Assembly: GCA_029432815.1 (NCBI GenBank)
Contig: JAROBA010000003.1
Span: 124,001 to 188,000, forward strand
Reading direction: 5' to 3'
DNA length: 64,000 nucleotides
Source of the DNA: Pontiellaceae bacterium B1224
GTDB taxonomy: Bacteria > Verrucomicrobiota > Kiritimatiellia > Kiritimatiellales > Pontiellaceae
In this document: one piece after another, positions 25,631-34,169 of the stretch
Numbering within the stretch: the stretch's first letter is position 1
Layout: the number at the start of each line of letters is the position of its first letter
The notes under the pieces: generated by a model
Databases searched by the model: none
What the model was told of the DNA's origin: nothing
What the model saw: the letters and a program-made list of their open reading frames with translations, nothing else
Program-made: the position numbers and the translations under genes

Positions 25631-27087
25631 TAGATTTTCTCCAGTTCGTGTGAACGATCAACGACCCAGGTGTCTTTCGTGCCGCCGCCCTGCGACGAGT
25701 TGACCACCAGAGATCCTTTTTTCAGTGCGACACGCGTCAGGCCGCCGGGCAGCACATACGAATCGTCTCCACTATGCAGAATGTAGGGGCGCAGATCGAG
25801 ATGGCGGCCCTCAAAGTGACTGTCCACCATAACCGGCGCGCGTGAGAGCGACAGGGTGGGCTGCGAAATATAGTTTCTTGGATTTGCGCGCAGTACCTTA
25901 GCAAACTCCTCCCGTTCTTTTTTGGTGGATGCCGGGCCGATCAGCATGCCGTAGCCTCCGGATTCACTGGCGGGTTTAACCACCAGTTTATCAAGGTTGT
26001 CGAGCGTGTACTCCAAGGCTTCTTCGTCGATGCAGAGATGGGTCGGCACATTGGGTAGCAGGGGCTCTTCACCGAGATAATATTTAATCATGTCCGGCAC
26101 AAAGGCGTAGACCACCTTATCGTCGGCCACGCCGGTTCCCGGAGCATTGGCGAGCGTGAGGTGCCCGTCGCGGAAGGCCTTCATCATACCCTTGCAACCC
26201 AGGGTGGAGTCGGCCCGGAACACTTCGGGATCCAGAAATTCGTCGTCGACCCGGCGGTAGATCACATCGATGCGCTGCAGTCCGTCAACGGTCCGTGCGC
26301 AGACATATTTTCCGTCGTAGACCAGATCGCGGCCTTCCACGAGCTGGGCCCCCATTTGGCGGGCCAGGAAGGTGTGTTCAAAATAAGCCGAGTTGTAGAC
26401 GCCCGGCGTGAGCACCGCCACGTTCGGCTTTTCAATGCCCTCCGGCGCGAGCTTGTGCAGCATTTTCATGAATTGAATCGGATAGTCGACCACCCGCCGT
26501 ACGCCGCTCTTGTGGAAGACTTCGGGGAAGTTACGTTTCATCAGCGTGCGGTCGAGCAAAACATAGGAAACGCCCGATGGTACGCGCAGGTTGTCTTCGA
26601 GCACAAAGAAGGTGCCGTTTTCATCGCGGACGAGATCAGTTCCGGTCACATGGGCCCAGACGCCGCCGGGCGGGTTCAGATCCTGACACTGCGGGAGATA
26701 GCCTTTGGAGGAGGTGAATAACCATTCGGGTACAACGCCATCCTTGATGATTTTGCGCTTGTGGTAGATGTCGTCTATGAAATGATTAACGGCCTTGATC
26801 CGTTGCTTCAATCCGGCTTCAACCGGGTCCCACTCCTGCCCGTCAATAATACGCGGGACAATGTCGAACGGGATGGCGCGTTCGGTGCCTTCGTTCGACC
26901 CATAGACATTAAACGTAATGCCCATGCTCAGCATGGCGCGTTCGCTGGCTTCCTGACGCCGGCGCAGATCGCCCTTCGGCAGTTTTTCGATTGCTTCCAC
27001 AAGCAACCGCGCGCAGTCACGCGCCTGTCCCTGGTTATCGAATAGCTCATCGAAAAACCCGCCGGTATCATATCCCTCAAAAGTCAT
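25630..27087 (-). CDS. Circularly permuted ATP-grasp protein, first gene of cluster
   Basis: 485 residues. CP-ATP-grasp family (DUF404/DUF407): VAVLTPGVYNSAYFEHTFLA, VDVIYRR-like RIDVIYRRVDDEFLDPE, LANAPGTGVADDKVVYAF, the nucleotide-binding LVVKPASESGGYGML and the C-terminal VNSSQGGGTKDTW are all present. Predicted amidoligase that makes a peptide or peptide tag at ATP cost. Ribosome site AGAGGATG precedes the ATG. It heads a six-gene run on the minus strand in which every junction overlaps or is at most 15 nt, so one transcript from the AT-rich 27088-27324 region is likely. Confidence 0.92.
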   Translation of the reverse strand: MTFEGYDTGGFFDELFDNQGQARDCARLLVEAIEKLPKGDLRRRQEASERAMLSMGITFNVYGSNEGTERAIPFDIVPRIIDGQEWDPVEAGLKQRIKAVNHFIDDIYHKRKIIKDGVVPEWLFTSSKGYLPQCQDLNPPGGVWAHVTGTDLVRDENGTFFVLEDNLRVPSGVSYVLLDRTLMKRNFPEVFHKSGVRRVVDYPIQFMKMLHKLAPEGIEKPNVAVLTPGVYNSAYFEHTFLARQMGAQLVEGRDLVYDGKYVCARTVDGLQRIDVIYRRVDDEFLDPEVFRADSTLGCKGMMKAFRDGHLTLANAPGTGVADDKVVYAFVPDMIKYYLGEEPLLPNVPTHLCIDEEALEYTLDNLDKLVVKPASESGGYGMLIGPASTKKEREEFAKVLRANPRNYISQPTLSLSRAPVMVDSHFEGRHLDLRPYILHSGDDSYVLPGGLTRVALKKGSLVVNSSQGGGTKDTWVVDRSHELEKI

Positions 27088-27324
27088 AACATCCTCTCAT
27101 GCCTGTTTTCTCATTATAATGCACCTACTATGCCATTCGGGGTCGTTCGGCGAGTTCTTAATGCCGGAAATAATTGTAAATAATACGGGCTGAACAAGCA
27201 AAGAAAATGAGAGCAGAAATCGCCCTTTGCCCGGAGGTTTACGAGATGTTACAAATATGAGTTAATAAATTTTTTATTTACAAATATGAAATCAAAGTTG
27301 CGAGCAACCAGCAGCAGGAAAGAT
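27088..27324. promoter_or_regulatory. Probable promoter region of the CP-ATP-grasp cluster
   Basis: 237 nt between the LuxR-type regulator and the cluster on the same strand. The part nearest the regulator stop is AT-rich (near 27255-27290). No RNA gene or clear terminator is visible. The exact promoter cannot be fixed by eye. Confidence 0.4.
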
Positions 27325-28131
27325 CTAGGACTGGGTGGTCCTGCTATTTCCCCGTCGCTCGCGCCAGTTCGGTGCGGGAGCGAACGTGACCACCCGGAAA
27401 ATCTGTTCCAGATGCTTGGCAATCGTCCGTGGAGAAATCGCAAGAGCATCGGCAATTTCCACGTTGGTTTTTCCGGTGGCCACCAGCTCGACCACCTCGA
27501 GCTGGCGGCGGGTCAGCGCCTGAATGGCGGTCTGCATGGCGGAAAGTTCCTGCGCCAGTTGTTCCGTCTCTATTTGCGCGGTCTGGAGTTCCTTAAGTTG
27601 TTTTTCGAGCGCGCGGATGCGCTTCCAGTTTTTCCAGGCAATGTTGGCCTGCGGCTGGATCATCGAAAGCATCAGGAGATCCCGCTCCGTGTAGGCAGTG
27701 TCGCGGGAATAGCTCAATGCAATCAGTTCCTTCCGGTCGCCCACGCCGATCCATGCCTGATCCTCAATATCCGCCGGGCGGTAGACTTCGTTATACAGTT
27801 CCGTCATTCGGTACTCCACCGGGCTGAGTTCCGTTAACAACGTACCGACAGGCTGATTGGATGCACAATAGCGCTGAATCCCGGGATGCTGGTGCATGTA
27901 GCGGATGAATCCTTTAAAGGATTGGTCAGGAAGGCTTTGATTAATCGCCTGCTTTAACACTAAGGGCGATAATAAGAAATGAATGCTCATGAAGTGAATG
28001 CTCGGAAGAGCCTGACTGAGCACTACATACAGATGATTGCTGAACGGTTCCGCCGAGCAGGTGCAGTGCAACCGCTCGCAGATTTTCGACACCCGCCTTA
28101 ACTCCGCTGTATTGATGCTGTTTAAGCTCAT
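27325..28131 (-). CDS. LuxR/NarL-type transcriptional regulator without receiver domain
   Basis: About 268 residues from the ATG at 28131, chosen because AAGGAA lies upstream; an in-frame GTG at 28164 would add 11 residues. The C-terminal part holds the GerE/LuxR helix-turn-helix (LTRRQLEVVELVATGKTNVE, then IADALAISPRTIAKHLEQIF). The N-terminal 170 residues look like a small sensory fold (SYSRDTAYTERDLLMLSMI) without a phospho-acceptor aspartate pattern. A coiled segment (ALEKQLKELQTAQIETEQLA) links the two. It lies upstream of the ATP-grasp cluster in the same direction and is a plausible regulator of it. Confidence 0.85.
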   Translation of the reverse strand: MSLNSINTAELRRVSKICERLHCTCSAEPFSNHLYVVLSQALPSIHFMSIHFLLSPLVLKQAINQSLPDQSFKGFIRYMHQHPGIQRYCASNQPVGTLLTELSPVEYRMTELYNEVYRPADIEDQAWIGVGDRKELIALSYSRDTAYTERDLLMLSMIQPQANIAWKNWKRIRALEKQLKELQTAQIETEQLAQELSAMQTAIQALTRRQLEVVELVATGKTNVEIADALAISPRTIAKHLEQIFRVVTFAPAPNWRERRGNSRTTQS

Positions 28132-28235
28132 CGACTGAGATTCCTTCGAGATACGCAAAATCACGTATAGACATATAACCTATTATTTTTTGAATTTGAA
28201 CCTGAATTAAAAATGAATATGGAAAAGGAGGGATT

Positions 28236-30184
28236 GTGCTTAAAAAAATCTATTTGATGGGATGCGCGCTGTTAATGGCTTCGCCGGTTTTTGCGGCGAA
28301 TAACTGCTTAACGTTTGATGGTGTGGACGACTGGGTCAATACGGTGAGTGCGGGCGGGATTCCGCTCGCAGGCGATTTTACGGTGGAATGCTGGGCGAAG
28401 TGCGAAACCAATTCGGGGGCCTATACCGAAATTCTGTCGCAGGGCTCAGTGGGTAATGCATTAGTGCCAAGTCTCGCTCGGTTGGATTCTCGGAAAGAAT
28501 CGCGGCACGGGAATCGCGTTTCCTTTCGGCGACTGGCATCACTTTGCGGTCGTTAGAAGTTCGACCGACACCCTGATTTATGTCGATGGCGTGCAACGCG
28601 CTTCACTGGGCTTGGCGATTCCGAACCCGGCCTGCGACACACCGCTGCGGTTGGGATGTCAGTATCTACGATTTCAGCGGGAATGGATATAACGGAAACC
28701 TGAGAGATATGGATGTCTCTAATTGCTGGGAAACCGTGATTGCGATCGATATTAATGAGTTAAACGAGACGGTGGATTGGACGACGGACTCGTTTTCGTT
28801 GAGCGGAACCAACAGTCCAAACGTGACCCGCCTGTGGTGGACGAATGCCGCCAATGCAGCGAGTGGATAAATTCCGGTTTCCAATTTCACCTTTCAGGTC
28901 GCCGCCATTCCGCTCTCAAACGGCACCAACCTCATTTCCATGATCGGCGAAACCGCCTTTGGCATGCAGGATTCCGGCGAGATCCGGATCAACCGCGAAA
29001 TACTGCATGCCGGAAACTCTCCGGCTCACTATGTTTCCACCACAGGAAGCCACACCTGGCCCTACACCAACTCGGCCACCGCCGCCACCAACATTCAGGC
29101 GGCGGTCGATGCCGCCGCAACCGGCGACACGGTGCGGGTGGATTCCGGGACCTATCAGGAAGGCGCGGAAATCACGATCGCAAAAGCCATCACACTCGAA
29201 AGCCGCTATGGCGCAGACGAGACGATCATCAATGGACAGAACGCCTACCGATGCCTTTATCTCTCCAACGGTGCAACCGTCGATGGCTTTACCATTTCGA
29301 ATGGGTTTGCCGTTTCGAGCGAATTTTCCGTTTCGGGCGGATTTGCAGGGACTGGCGGCGGAATCCACTGCGACGGCAGTGGCACCGTACAAAATTGTAC
29401 GGTGTCTGAAAATTTCGCACTCGCCGGTGGAGGAATCTTCTGCAGAGGGGGCGGTACCGTGCAAAATTGTACGATCTCTGGAAATACAACGACCGGTGAG
29501 GGAGGAGGAATCTACTTCTACTACGATGGTACAGTAGAGAATTCCATCATTTGGAATAATTCCGTTGACGACGTAGTAAACTCTTATAATTCCGCCGTGA
29601 GCTTTTCCCGCATCTGCACAACACCGTCCATCGGCGATAACTGCATCACCAATGATCCGCAGCTGGTCGGTATGAAGCTTAGCCCTTCTTCACCATGTAT
29701 CGATGCGGGCATGGTGATTGAAGGAATCAACACGGATATCGATGGCATGCCACGCCCGCTGGATGGTAACGACGACGGCTTCGTCGCGACGGATATCGGG
29801 GCCTATGAACTGGTGAATGAACGGGCCGATTCCGATGGCGACGGGTTGTCCGATAGTGCCGAAATGAATTCGTTCGGCACCAGCCCCGTCAACAGCAACT
29901 CCGACGGCGATCCTGCCAGTGACTATGAGGAAACTATCGCCGACACCGATCCGCTCGACGACAGCGACTGGTTTCGCATTGAAGCGATCGAGGGCACTAC
30001 GGTCTGGTTCCAAACTTCTACAAACCGCCAATATAGTCTGCTTTGGTCATTGGACCTGAACGATGGACAATGGAGCTCCGTCAGGAATCAGTCTCCTGTT
30101 ATGGGCAGCGGCGGAATCGACTCGCTCACCGACCCCAACAGCGATCCTGCCTGCTTCTATCGCGTGGAGGTGGAACTCCCGTAG
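28236..30184 (+). pseudogene. Disrupted secreted LamG / right-handed beta-helix protein
   Basis: Starts with a signal peptide (MLKKIYLMGCALLMASPVFA) and a LamG-type fold (NCLTFDGVDDWVNT...FTVECWAK). The frame is lost near 28450-28500, continues elsewhere as GTGIAFPFGDWHHFAVV...YVDGVQRASLGLAI, then jumps again near 28640 to YDFSGNGYNGNLRDM with apparent loss of sequence, and meets TAA at 28868. The rest, readable in the same frame from there to 30184, has a beta-helix repeat region (GTVQNCTISGN-like repeats near 29380-29500) and a calcium-binding tail DSDGDGLSDSAE. Two frameshifts, a deletion and a nonsense codon make it non-functional as one protein; an ATG at 28940 could express the C-terminal part only. 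Confidence 0.8.
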
Positions 30185-30270
30185 ACGCGGTTCTTTCGGA
30201 CCATGCCAGAACCACGCGCCCTTTGCTTCGCAAGAAGCACGTCCTGCACTGGGGCATGAGTTGGCTGCAC

Positions 30271-31260
30271 TTATCCTGCAAAAATGCAGTTTGCGCCCTT
30301 GGTAAATCCGCGCTCTTTTAAAAAGGTGTGGATGTTTCGACGGGCTCCGCGGTTTCCAACCATTGGAAGAATGAAGCAGGAAGCGGGATCAGGTATTTTC
30401 GAATGATGGATGACGGGTGTTCCGCAATTCAGGGTGCGGGGTTTGAGGTCGATGTAGTGCGTAATGCGTAATCCGTATTGCTCCAGAACGGAGGCTCTTT
30501 TTCTTGTCACTCTGCCCGCGCCCCAGACGATGACGTCGGGGTGGTGGGGGTTGTTTTTTTTCAGCCATTGGAAAAGATAGCGGGCTTTGGTTTCGTAGAA
30601 GGCATCGATGGAATAGCGGGTGTCGGTGCGGGACAGGCGAGTGGGTGGATCGTTCCAGGTGATGAGTTCCTGATCCACTTTGCCGCACTGCACGCCGTGG
30701 CCCATCCATCGAAGCCAGAGTTCGTAGTCTTCCGGGAACGGGCCGTCGCGGTAGGCTCCGTACTTTTCGGGAAGTTCCCGGCGAAACATCACGGAGGGGT
30801 GGGCAAAGGGCGATTCGACAAACTGGTTGAGGGCAATCTCGTCCGGTTCAATCAGCGAATTGATCCAATCCACGTAGGCCGCATAACCCGCTTGCTTTCC
30901 GCGGTCGCCACCGAATTCAACCCGACTGCCGACCATTCCAAGGGTTGGAAACTTTTCGAGATAGGCTACTTGCTGTTCAATGCGTTCGGGATGGCAGAGG
31001 TCGTCGGCATCCATGCGGGCAATGTAATCGCCGCTGACGGCCGCCAGCCCGTCGTTCAGCGCCGGAACAATACCGCGGTGGGGGCGGTCGATCAGACGAA
31101 TATCTTTCCGGGGGCGCAGGATATCCAAGGTTCCGTCGGTGGACCCATCGTTCACCACAATGATTTCCAAGGATTGGAACTGTTGCGCCCGCAGGCTTTC
31201 CAGGGTTTGGAAAATCGTGGATTCGGCATTATAGGCCGGCATGACTACGGATACTTTCAT
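30271..31260 (-). CDS. Family 2 glycosyltransferase
   Basis: About 329 residues. The start MKVSVVMPAYNAESTIFQTL is typical of GT-A glycosyltransferases, followed by VNDGSTDGT, the nucleotide-sugar and metal motif ARMDADDLCHPER, and a catalytic-type DYELWLRW region. It would add a sugar to a lipid- or cell-surface glycan using a nucleotide sugar. After residue 230 an extra C-terminal domain (HPDVIVWGAGRVTRKRASVL) looks like a Rossmann segment. The ATG at 31260 is preferred to one 12 nt earlier. Four exact palindromes lie in the gene. Confidence 0.88.
   Translation of the reverse strand: MKVSVVMPAYNAESTIFQTLESLRAQQFQSLEIIVVNDGSTDGTLDILRPRKDIRLIDRPHRGIVPALNDGLAAVSGDYIARMDADDLCHPERIEQQVAYLEKFPTLGMVGSRVEFGGDRGKQAGYAAYVDWINSLIEPDEIALNQFVESPFAHPSVMFRRELPEKYGAYRDGPFPEDYELWLRWMGHGVQCGKVDQELITWNDPPTRLSRTDTRYSIDAFYETKARYLFQWLKKNNPHHPDVIVWGAGRVTRKRASVLEQYGLRITHYIDLKPRTLNCGTPVIHHSKIPDPASCFILPMVGNRGARRNIHTFLKERGFTKGANCIFAG
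30354..30368. repeat. Palindrome TTCCAACCATTGGAA
   Basis: In the glycosyltransferase gene; P-M-V-G. Confidence 0.9.
30936..30950. repeat. Palindrome TTCCAAGGGTTGGAA
   Basis: In the glycosyltransferase gene; P-T-L-G. Confidence 0.9.
31165..31179. repeat. Palindrome TTCCAAGGATTGGAA
   Basis: In the glycosyltransferase gene; F-Q-S-L-E. Confidence 0.9.
31198..31212. repeat. Palindrome TTCCAGGGTTTGGAA
   Basis: In the glycosyltransferase gene; F-Q-T-L-E, 18 nt from the preceding copy. Confidence 0.9.
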
Positions 31261-31737
31261 GGATATAACCATCCGGAAGCGTTGTCGTGTACTTTTTGGG
31301 ACATGAGCCCATCGTCGTAAATATCTGTGTTCATCGCTCTGTACAGTATGTAGATCCTGATTTTATTGTCAAATCCGCCTCTTTTACAGCTTGTGGTTCA
31401 ATTTTTAATGACCACAACATATAGGTATTTTATTTTCGGTTTGTTTCGAATGGGGACCTCGGTGCCGGAAGCCGTTTCGGGTAGGGTAATAGATGAGTCT
31501 ACAGCGGATGCTGTTTAATTAAATTTTCGTAAATCAGCTTCAGAAAGGGTCTTAAATCAGGAGTGTTGATCAGGGGAATATGATTTTTTCATTTTTTCCT
31601 TCAACTTGCGGATCACGCTCTATATTGTGCGCATGTTTTCGGGAGACTACTATATGTAGTACACTATATGTACTGCGAACAACACGCGCTCTCCGCCCAA
31701 AAACCGCAATAAACGCTTAAGATGAAAGGGGCCAATT
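31261..31737. other. Intergenic region upstream of nrdJ
   Basis: About 477 nt with no open frame of note. It is AT-rich between 31360 and 31640 and ends with two NrdR-like boxes (31646-31674) about 65 nt before the nrdJ start. I looked for a cobalamin riboswitch and saw no convincing one. Confidence 0.5.
31646..31674. promoter_or_regulatory. Two tandem NrdR-box-like sites
   Basis: The 10-mer ACTATATGTA occurs at 31649-31658 and again at 31663-31672, within near-palindromes ACTACTATATGTAGT and ACACTATATGTACT. This matches the general NrdR-box form (ACACWATATWTTGTGT-like) and lies just upstream of a ribonucleotide reductase gene, the usual NrdR target. The 14-bp spacing is closer than in the classical arrangement, so the assignment is moderate. 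Confidence 0.55.
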
Positions 31738-33996
31738 ATGGTTATAAAAGTTAAAAAACGCGATTACGCGACGGTAGATTACGACGAGCAGAAAATCTAC
31801 AAGGCCATTGAAAAGGCACTGAAAAGTTCAGTTCAGCATGATGACGACGTACCACAACATCTAGTAACGATCGTTAGAGATATTACCGCAAAGCTGGATA
31901 ATATTATTAAAGGCTACGAACGCCGCGGTAGTGAAGAAATTGATGTTGAGCACATTCAGGATCTGGTGGAACAGCAGCTGATGGGCGCCGGTCTCTATGA
32001 AGTGGCGAAAGCCTATATTTTGTATCGTGAAGAACACAAACAGGCACGTAATCAGCGTCTGCGTCCTGACGCATCCGCTATTCAGGACTATATGCTGGCC
32101 AGCCGCTATGCCCGTTTTCTTCCAGAGCTTGGAAGACGCGAAACCTATGCTGAAGCAGTCGGCCGTGTTCGCGATATGCATTTGCGCCAGTTTCCAGCTG
32201 CTGCCGAAGATATCAACTGGGCCTTCGATCAGGTCATCGATAAACGCTGTCTGCCCTCCATGCGTTCCATGCAGTTTGGCGGTAAGGCCATCGAAACCAA
32301 TCACGCCCGCATGTACAACTGCACCTTCGGCATCTGCGATCGTCCGGAATTCTTTGCGGAAGGTTTGTTTCTGCTGCTGTGCGGCACCGGAGTCGGATTC
32401 AGCGTAGAGTTTGAACATGTGGAAAAACTGCCGGCATTGGCTCATTCGGTTGATGAAGGCACCGTGGTTCATTTTAATATTCCTGACACCATCGAAGGCT
32501 GGGCGGATGCGATGCAGGCCCTGGTGGACAGCTACATTGAAGGCTATCTGGTTGAGTTTAACTATTCCCAGATTCGTCCGCGCGGTGCGCAGCTGAGCAC
32601 CTCCGGTGGACGGGCTCCGGGCCATGTTCCGCTACGCCGTGCACTGGAACGCGCCCGGGTAATCCTCGATGGAGCGTTGGGTCGCAAACTTAAACCGATC
32701 GAAGCGTACGACGTAATGATGCATGCGGCAGACGCGGTGATTGCCGGAGGCGTTCGCCGTTCGGCCACCATCTGCCTCTTCTCGCCGGATGATGGGGAAA
32801 TGATGAATGCCAAGCGCGGCAACTGGTTTGAAACCAACCCGCAGCGCGGCCGTTCGAATAACTCGGTTAAACTGATCCGTAACGAAACGTCAAAAGCACA
32901 GTTTTTGCGTATCTTCCAAAAACAGAAGGAGTGGGGGGAGCCCGGATTCTATTTTGCTAACGATCAGTCCCACGGCTGCAACCCCTGTTGCGAAATCGGC
33001 CTGAACCCGCATCTGGAGGTCAAGGATGCCGATGGCAACGTGACGGTTGAATCGGGCTGGCAGTTCTGCAACCTGACCGAGATTAACGGTGCAAAACTCC
33101 TGAGCGAAGAAGACTTCCGTATTGCGGTACGTGCCGCCACGATCATCGGTTCGCTGCAGGCGGCGTATACCACGTTCCCGTATCTCGGCGAAACCACTGA
33201 AAAACTTTGCCGCCGCGAAGCGCTGCTGGGTGTTTCCATCACGGGAATGATGGACTCTCCGGCTATCACGCTGGACCCGATTCTACAGCAGAAAATGGCG
33301 AAGTATGCCATTGAAGTGAATCGTGAGATTACGCTGAAGATCGGTTCAGAACCAGCCGCCCGTCTTACGTGTGTGAAGCCGGCCGGCTCCACATCGCTGC
33401 TTTTGGGTACCGCCTCGGGTATCCACCCGCGACATGCCCGCCGTTATTTCCGCCGGGCGCAGGCCAATAAGACAGATCCGGTTTATAAACACTTCAACGA
33501 AACCAATCCGCACATGTGCGAAGAGTCTGTTTGGAGCGCCAACAAAACCGACGACGTGATTACCTTCTGCGTGGAAGCCCCGGAAGAGGCGATTCTGCGC
33601 AGCGAAATGTCGGCCATGGATCTGCTGAAGCACGTGCATTCCACTCAGCAGAACTGGGTCGTGCCGGGCACCGCCCGTCCGGAACTGAATCCGGGATTGT
33701 ATCACAACGTTTCCAACACTCTGACCGTTCGTGATGACGAATGGGATGCCGTATCGGATTATATATGGGAAAACCGGGCCGACTTCACCGGCATCAGCAT
33801 GCTGGCCGCTGCGGGAGATAAGATGTATCAGCAGGCTCCGCACGAAGAGGTGCTGACGGCCCAGGATGAAACGCTGTGGAATGAGCTGATCTCCAAATTT
33901 AAATCCGTCGACTACACACTGATGGAAGAAGCGGAAGACGTCACCAATCTGCAGGGCGAAATTGCCTGTGCCGGTGGTTCCTGCGAACTCGTTTAA
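31738..33996 (+). CDS. nrdJ: Adenosylcobalamin-dependent (class II) ribonucleotide reductase
   Basis: 752 residues. Makes deoxyribonucleotides with a B12-derived radical, independent of oxygen. An N-terminal ATP-cone (KVKKRDYATVDYDEQKIYKA) gives allosteric control. The barrel has MYNCTFGICDRPEFFAEGLF, LLLCGTGVGFSVEFEHVEKL, the radical/redox cysteine region HGCNPCCEIGLNP and CVKPAGSTSLLLG. The C-terminus CAGGSCELV keeps the mobile redox cysteine pair. The pattern is that of the monomeric triphosphate-reductase subgroup. Ribosome site AAGGGG precedes the ATG. NrdR-like boxes upstream and a terminator downstream make it a single-gene unit. Confidence 0.93.
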   Translation: MVIKVKKRDYATVDYDEQKIYKAIEKALKSSVQHDDDVPQHLVTIVRDITAKLDNIIKGYERRGSEEIDVEHIQDLVEQQLMGAGLYEVAKAYILYREEHKQARNQRLRPDASAIQDYMLASRYARFLPELGRRETYAEAVGRVRDMHLRQFPAAAEDINWAFDQVIDKRCLPSMRSMQFGGKAIETNHARMYNCTFGICDRPEFFAEGLFLLLCGTGVGFSVEFEHVEKLPALAHSVDEGTVVHFNIPDTIEGWADAMQALVDSYIEGYLVEFNYSQIRPRGAQLSTSGGRAPGHVPLRRALERARVILDGALGRKLKPIEAYDVMMHAADAVIAGGVRRSATICLFSPDDGEMMNAKRGNWFETNPQRGRSNNSVKLIRNETSKAQFLRIFQKQKEWGEPGFYFANDQSHGCNPCCEIGLNPHLEVKDADGNVTVESGWQFCNLTEINGAKLLSEEDFRIAVRAATIIGSLQAAYTTFPYLGETTEKLCRREALLGVSITGMMDSPAITLDPILQQKMAKYAIEVNREITLKIGSEPAARLTCVKPAGSTSLLLGTASGIHPRHARRYFRRAQANKTDPVYKHFNETNPHMCEESVWSANKTDDVITFCVEAPEEAILRSEMSAMDLLKHVHSTQQNWVVPGTARPELNPGLYHNVSNTLTVRDDEWDAVSDYIWENRADFTGISMLAAAGDKMYQQAPHEEVLTAQDETLWNELISKFKSVDYTLMEEAEDVTNLQGEIACAGGSCELV
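32120..32134. repeat. Palindrome TTCCAGAGCTTGGAA
   Basis: In nrdJ; P-E-L-G. Confidence 0.9.
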
Positions 33997-34021
33997 ACTG
34001 TTGTACCTGTAATATCATCGG

Positions 34022-34052
34022 TGCGCTCCCGGCAACGGGGGCGCATTTTTTT
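34022..34052 (+). terminator. Rho-independent terminator of nrdJ
   Basis: Stem TGCGCTCCC / GGGGGCGCA with a short loop followed by TTTTTTT, 25 nt after the nrdJ stop. Confidence 0.85.
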
Positions 34053-34078
34053 GTCCAGAACCGGACGCCGCGAAAAAT

Positions 34079-34155
34079 GTAGAAGCGACGCCCTCGTCGC
34101 TTTCCCGATGAAGGGCGCAGGGCAGGAGCAAACGCGACGAGGGCGTCGCGTCTAC
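34079..34155. repeat. Inverted repeat with 22-bp arms (REP-pair-like)
   Basis: Left arm 34079-34100 (GTAGAAGCGACGCCCTCGTC...) and right arm 34134-34155 (...GAGGGCGTCGCGTCTAC) are near-perfect reverse complements around a 33-nt spacer, and each arm contains its own GCGACG...CGTCGC palindrome. Same design as at 63811-63881. Confidence 0.75.
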
Positions 34156-34169
34156 GTTACAGGGAGCTG

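Noticed and set aside
27941-28174. Short minus-strand frame starting with SIRDFAYLEGISVDELKQHQ, overlapping the LuxR-type gene
   Set aside because: It overlaps the regulator's N-terminus in another frame; I could not decide if it is a real leader peptide and it lacks a ribosome site, so it was not called.
31261-31640. Cobalamin riboswitch upstream of the B12-dependent reductase
   Set aside because: No B12-box-like core or matching helices were found by eye; NrdR-like boxes explain the regulation better.
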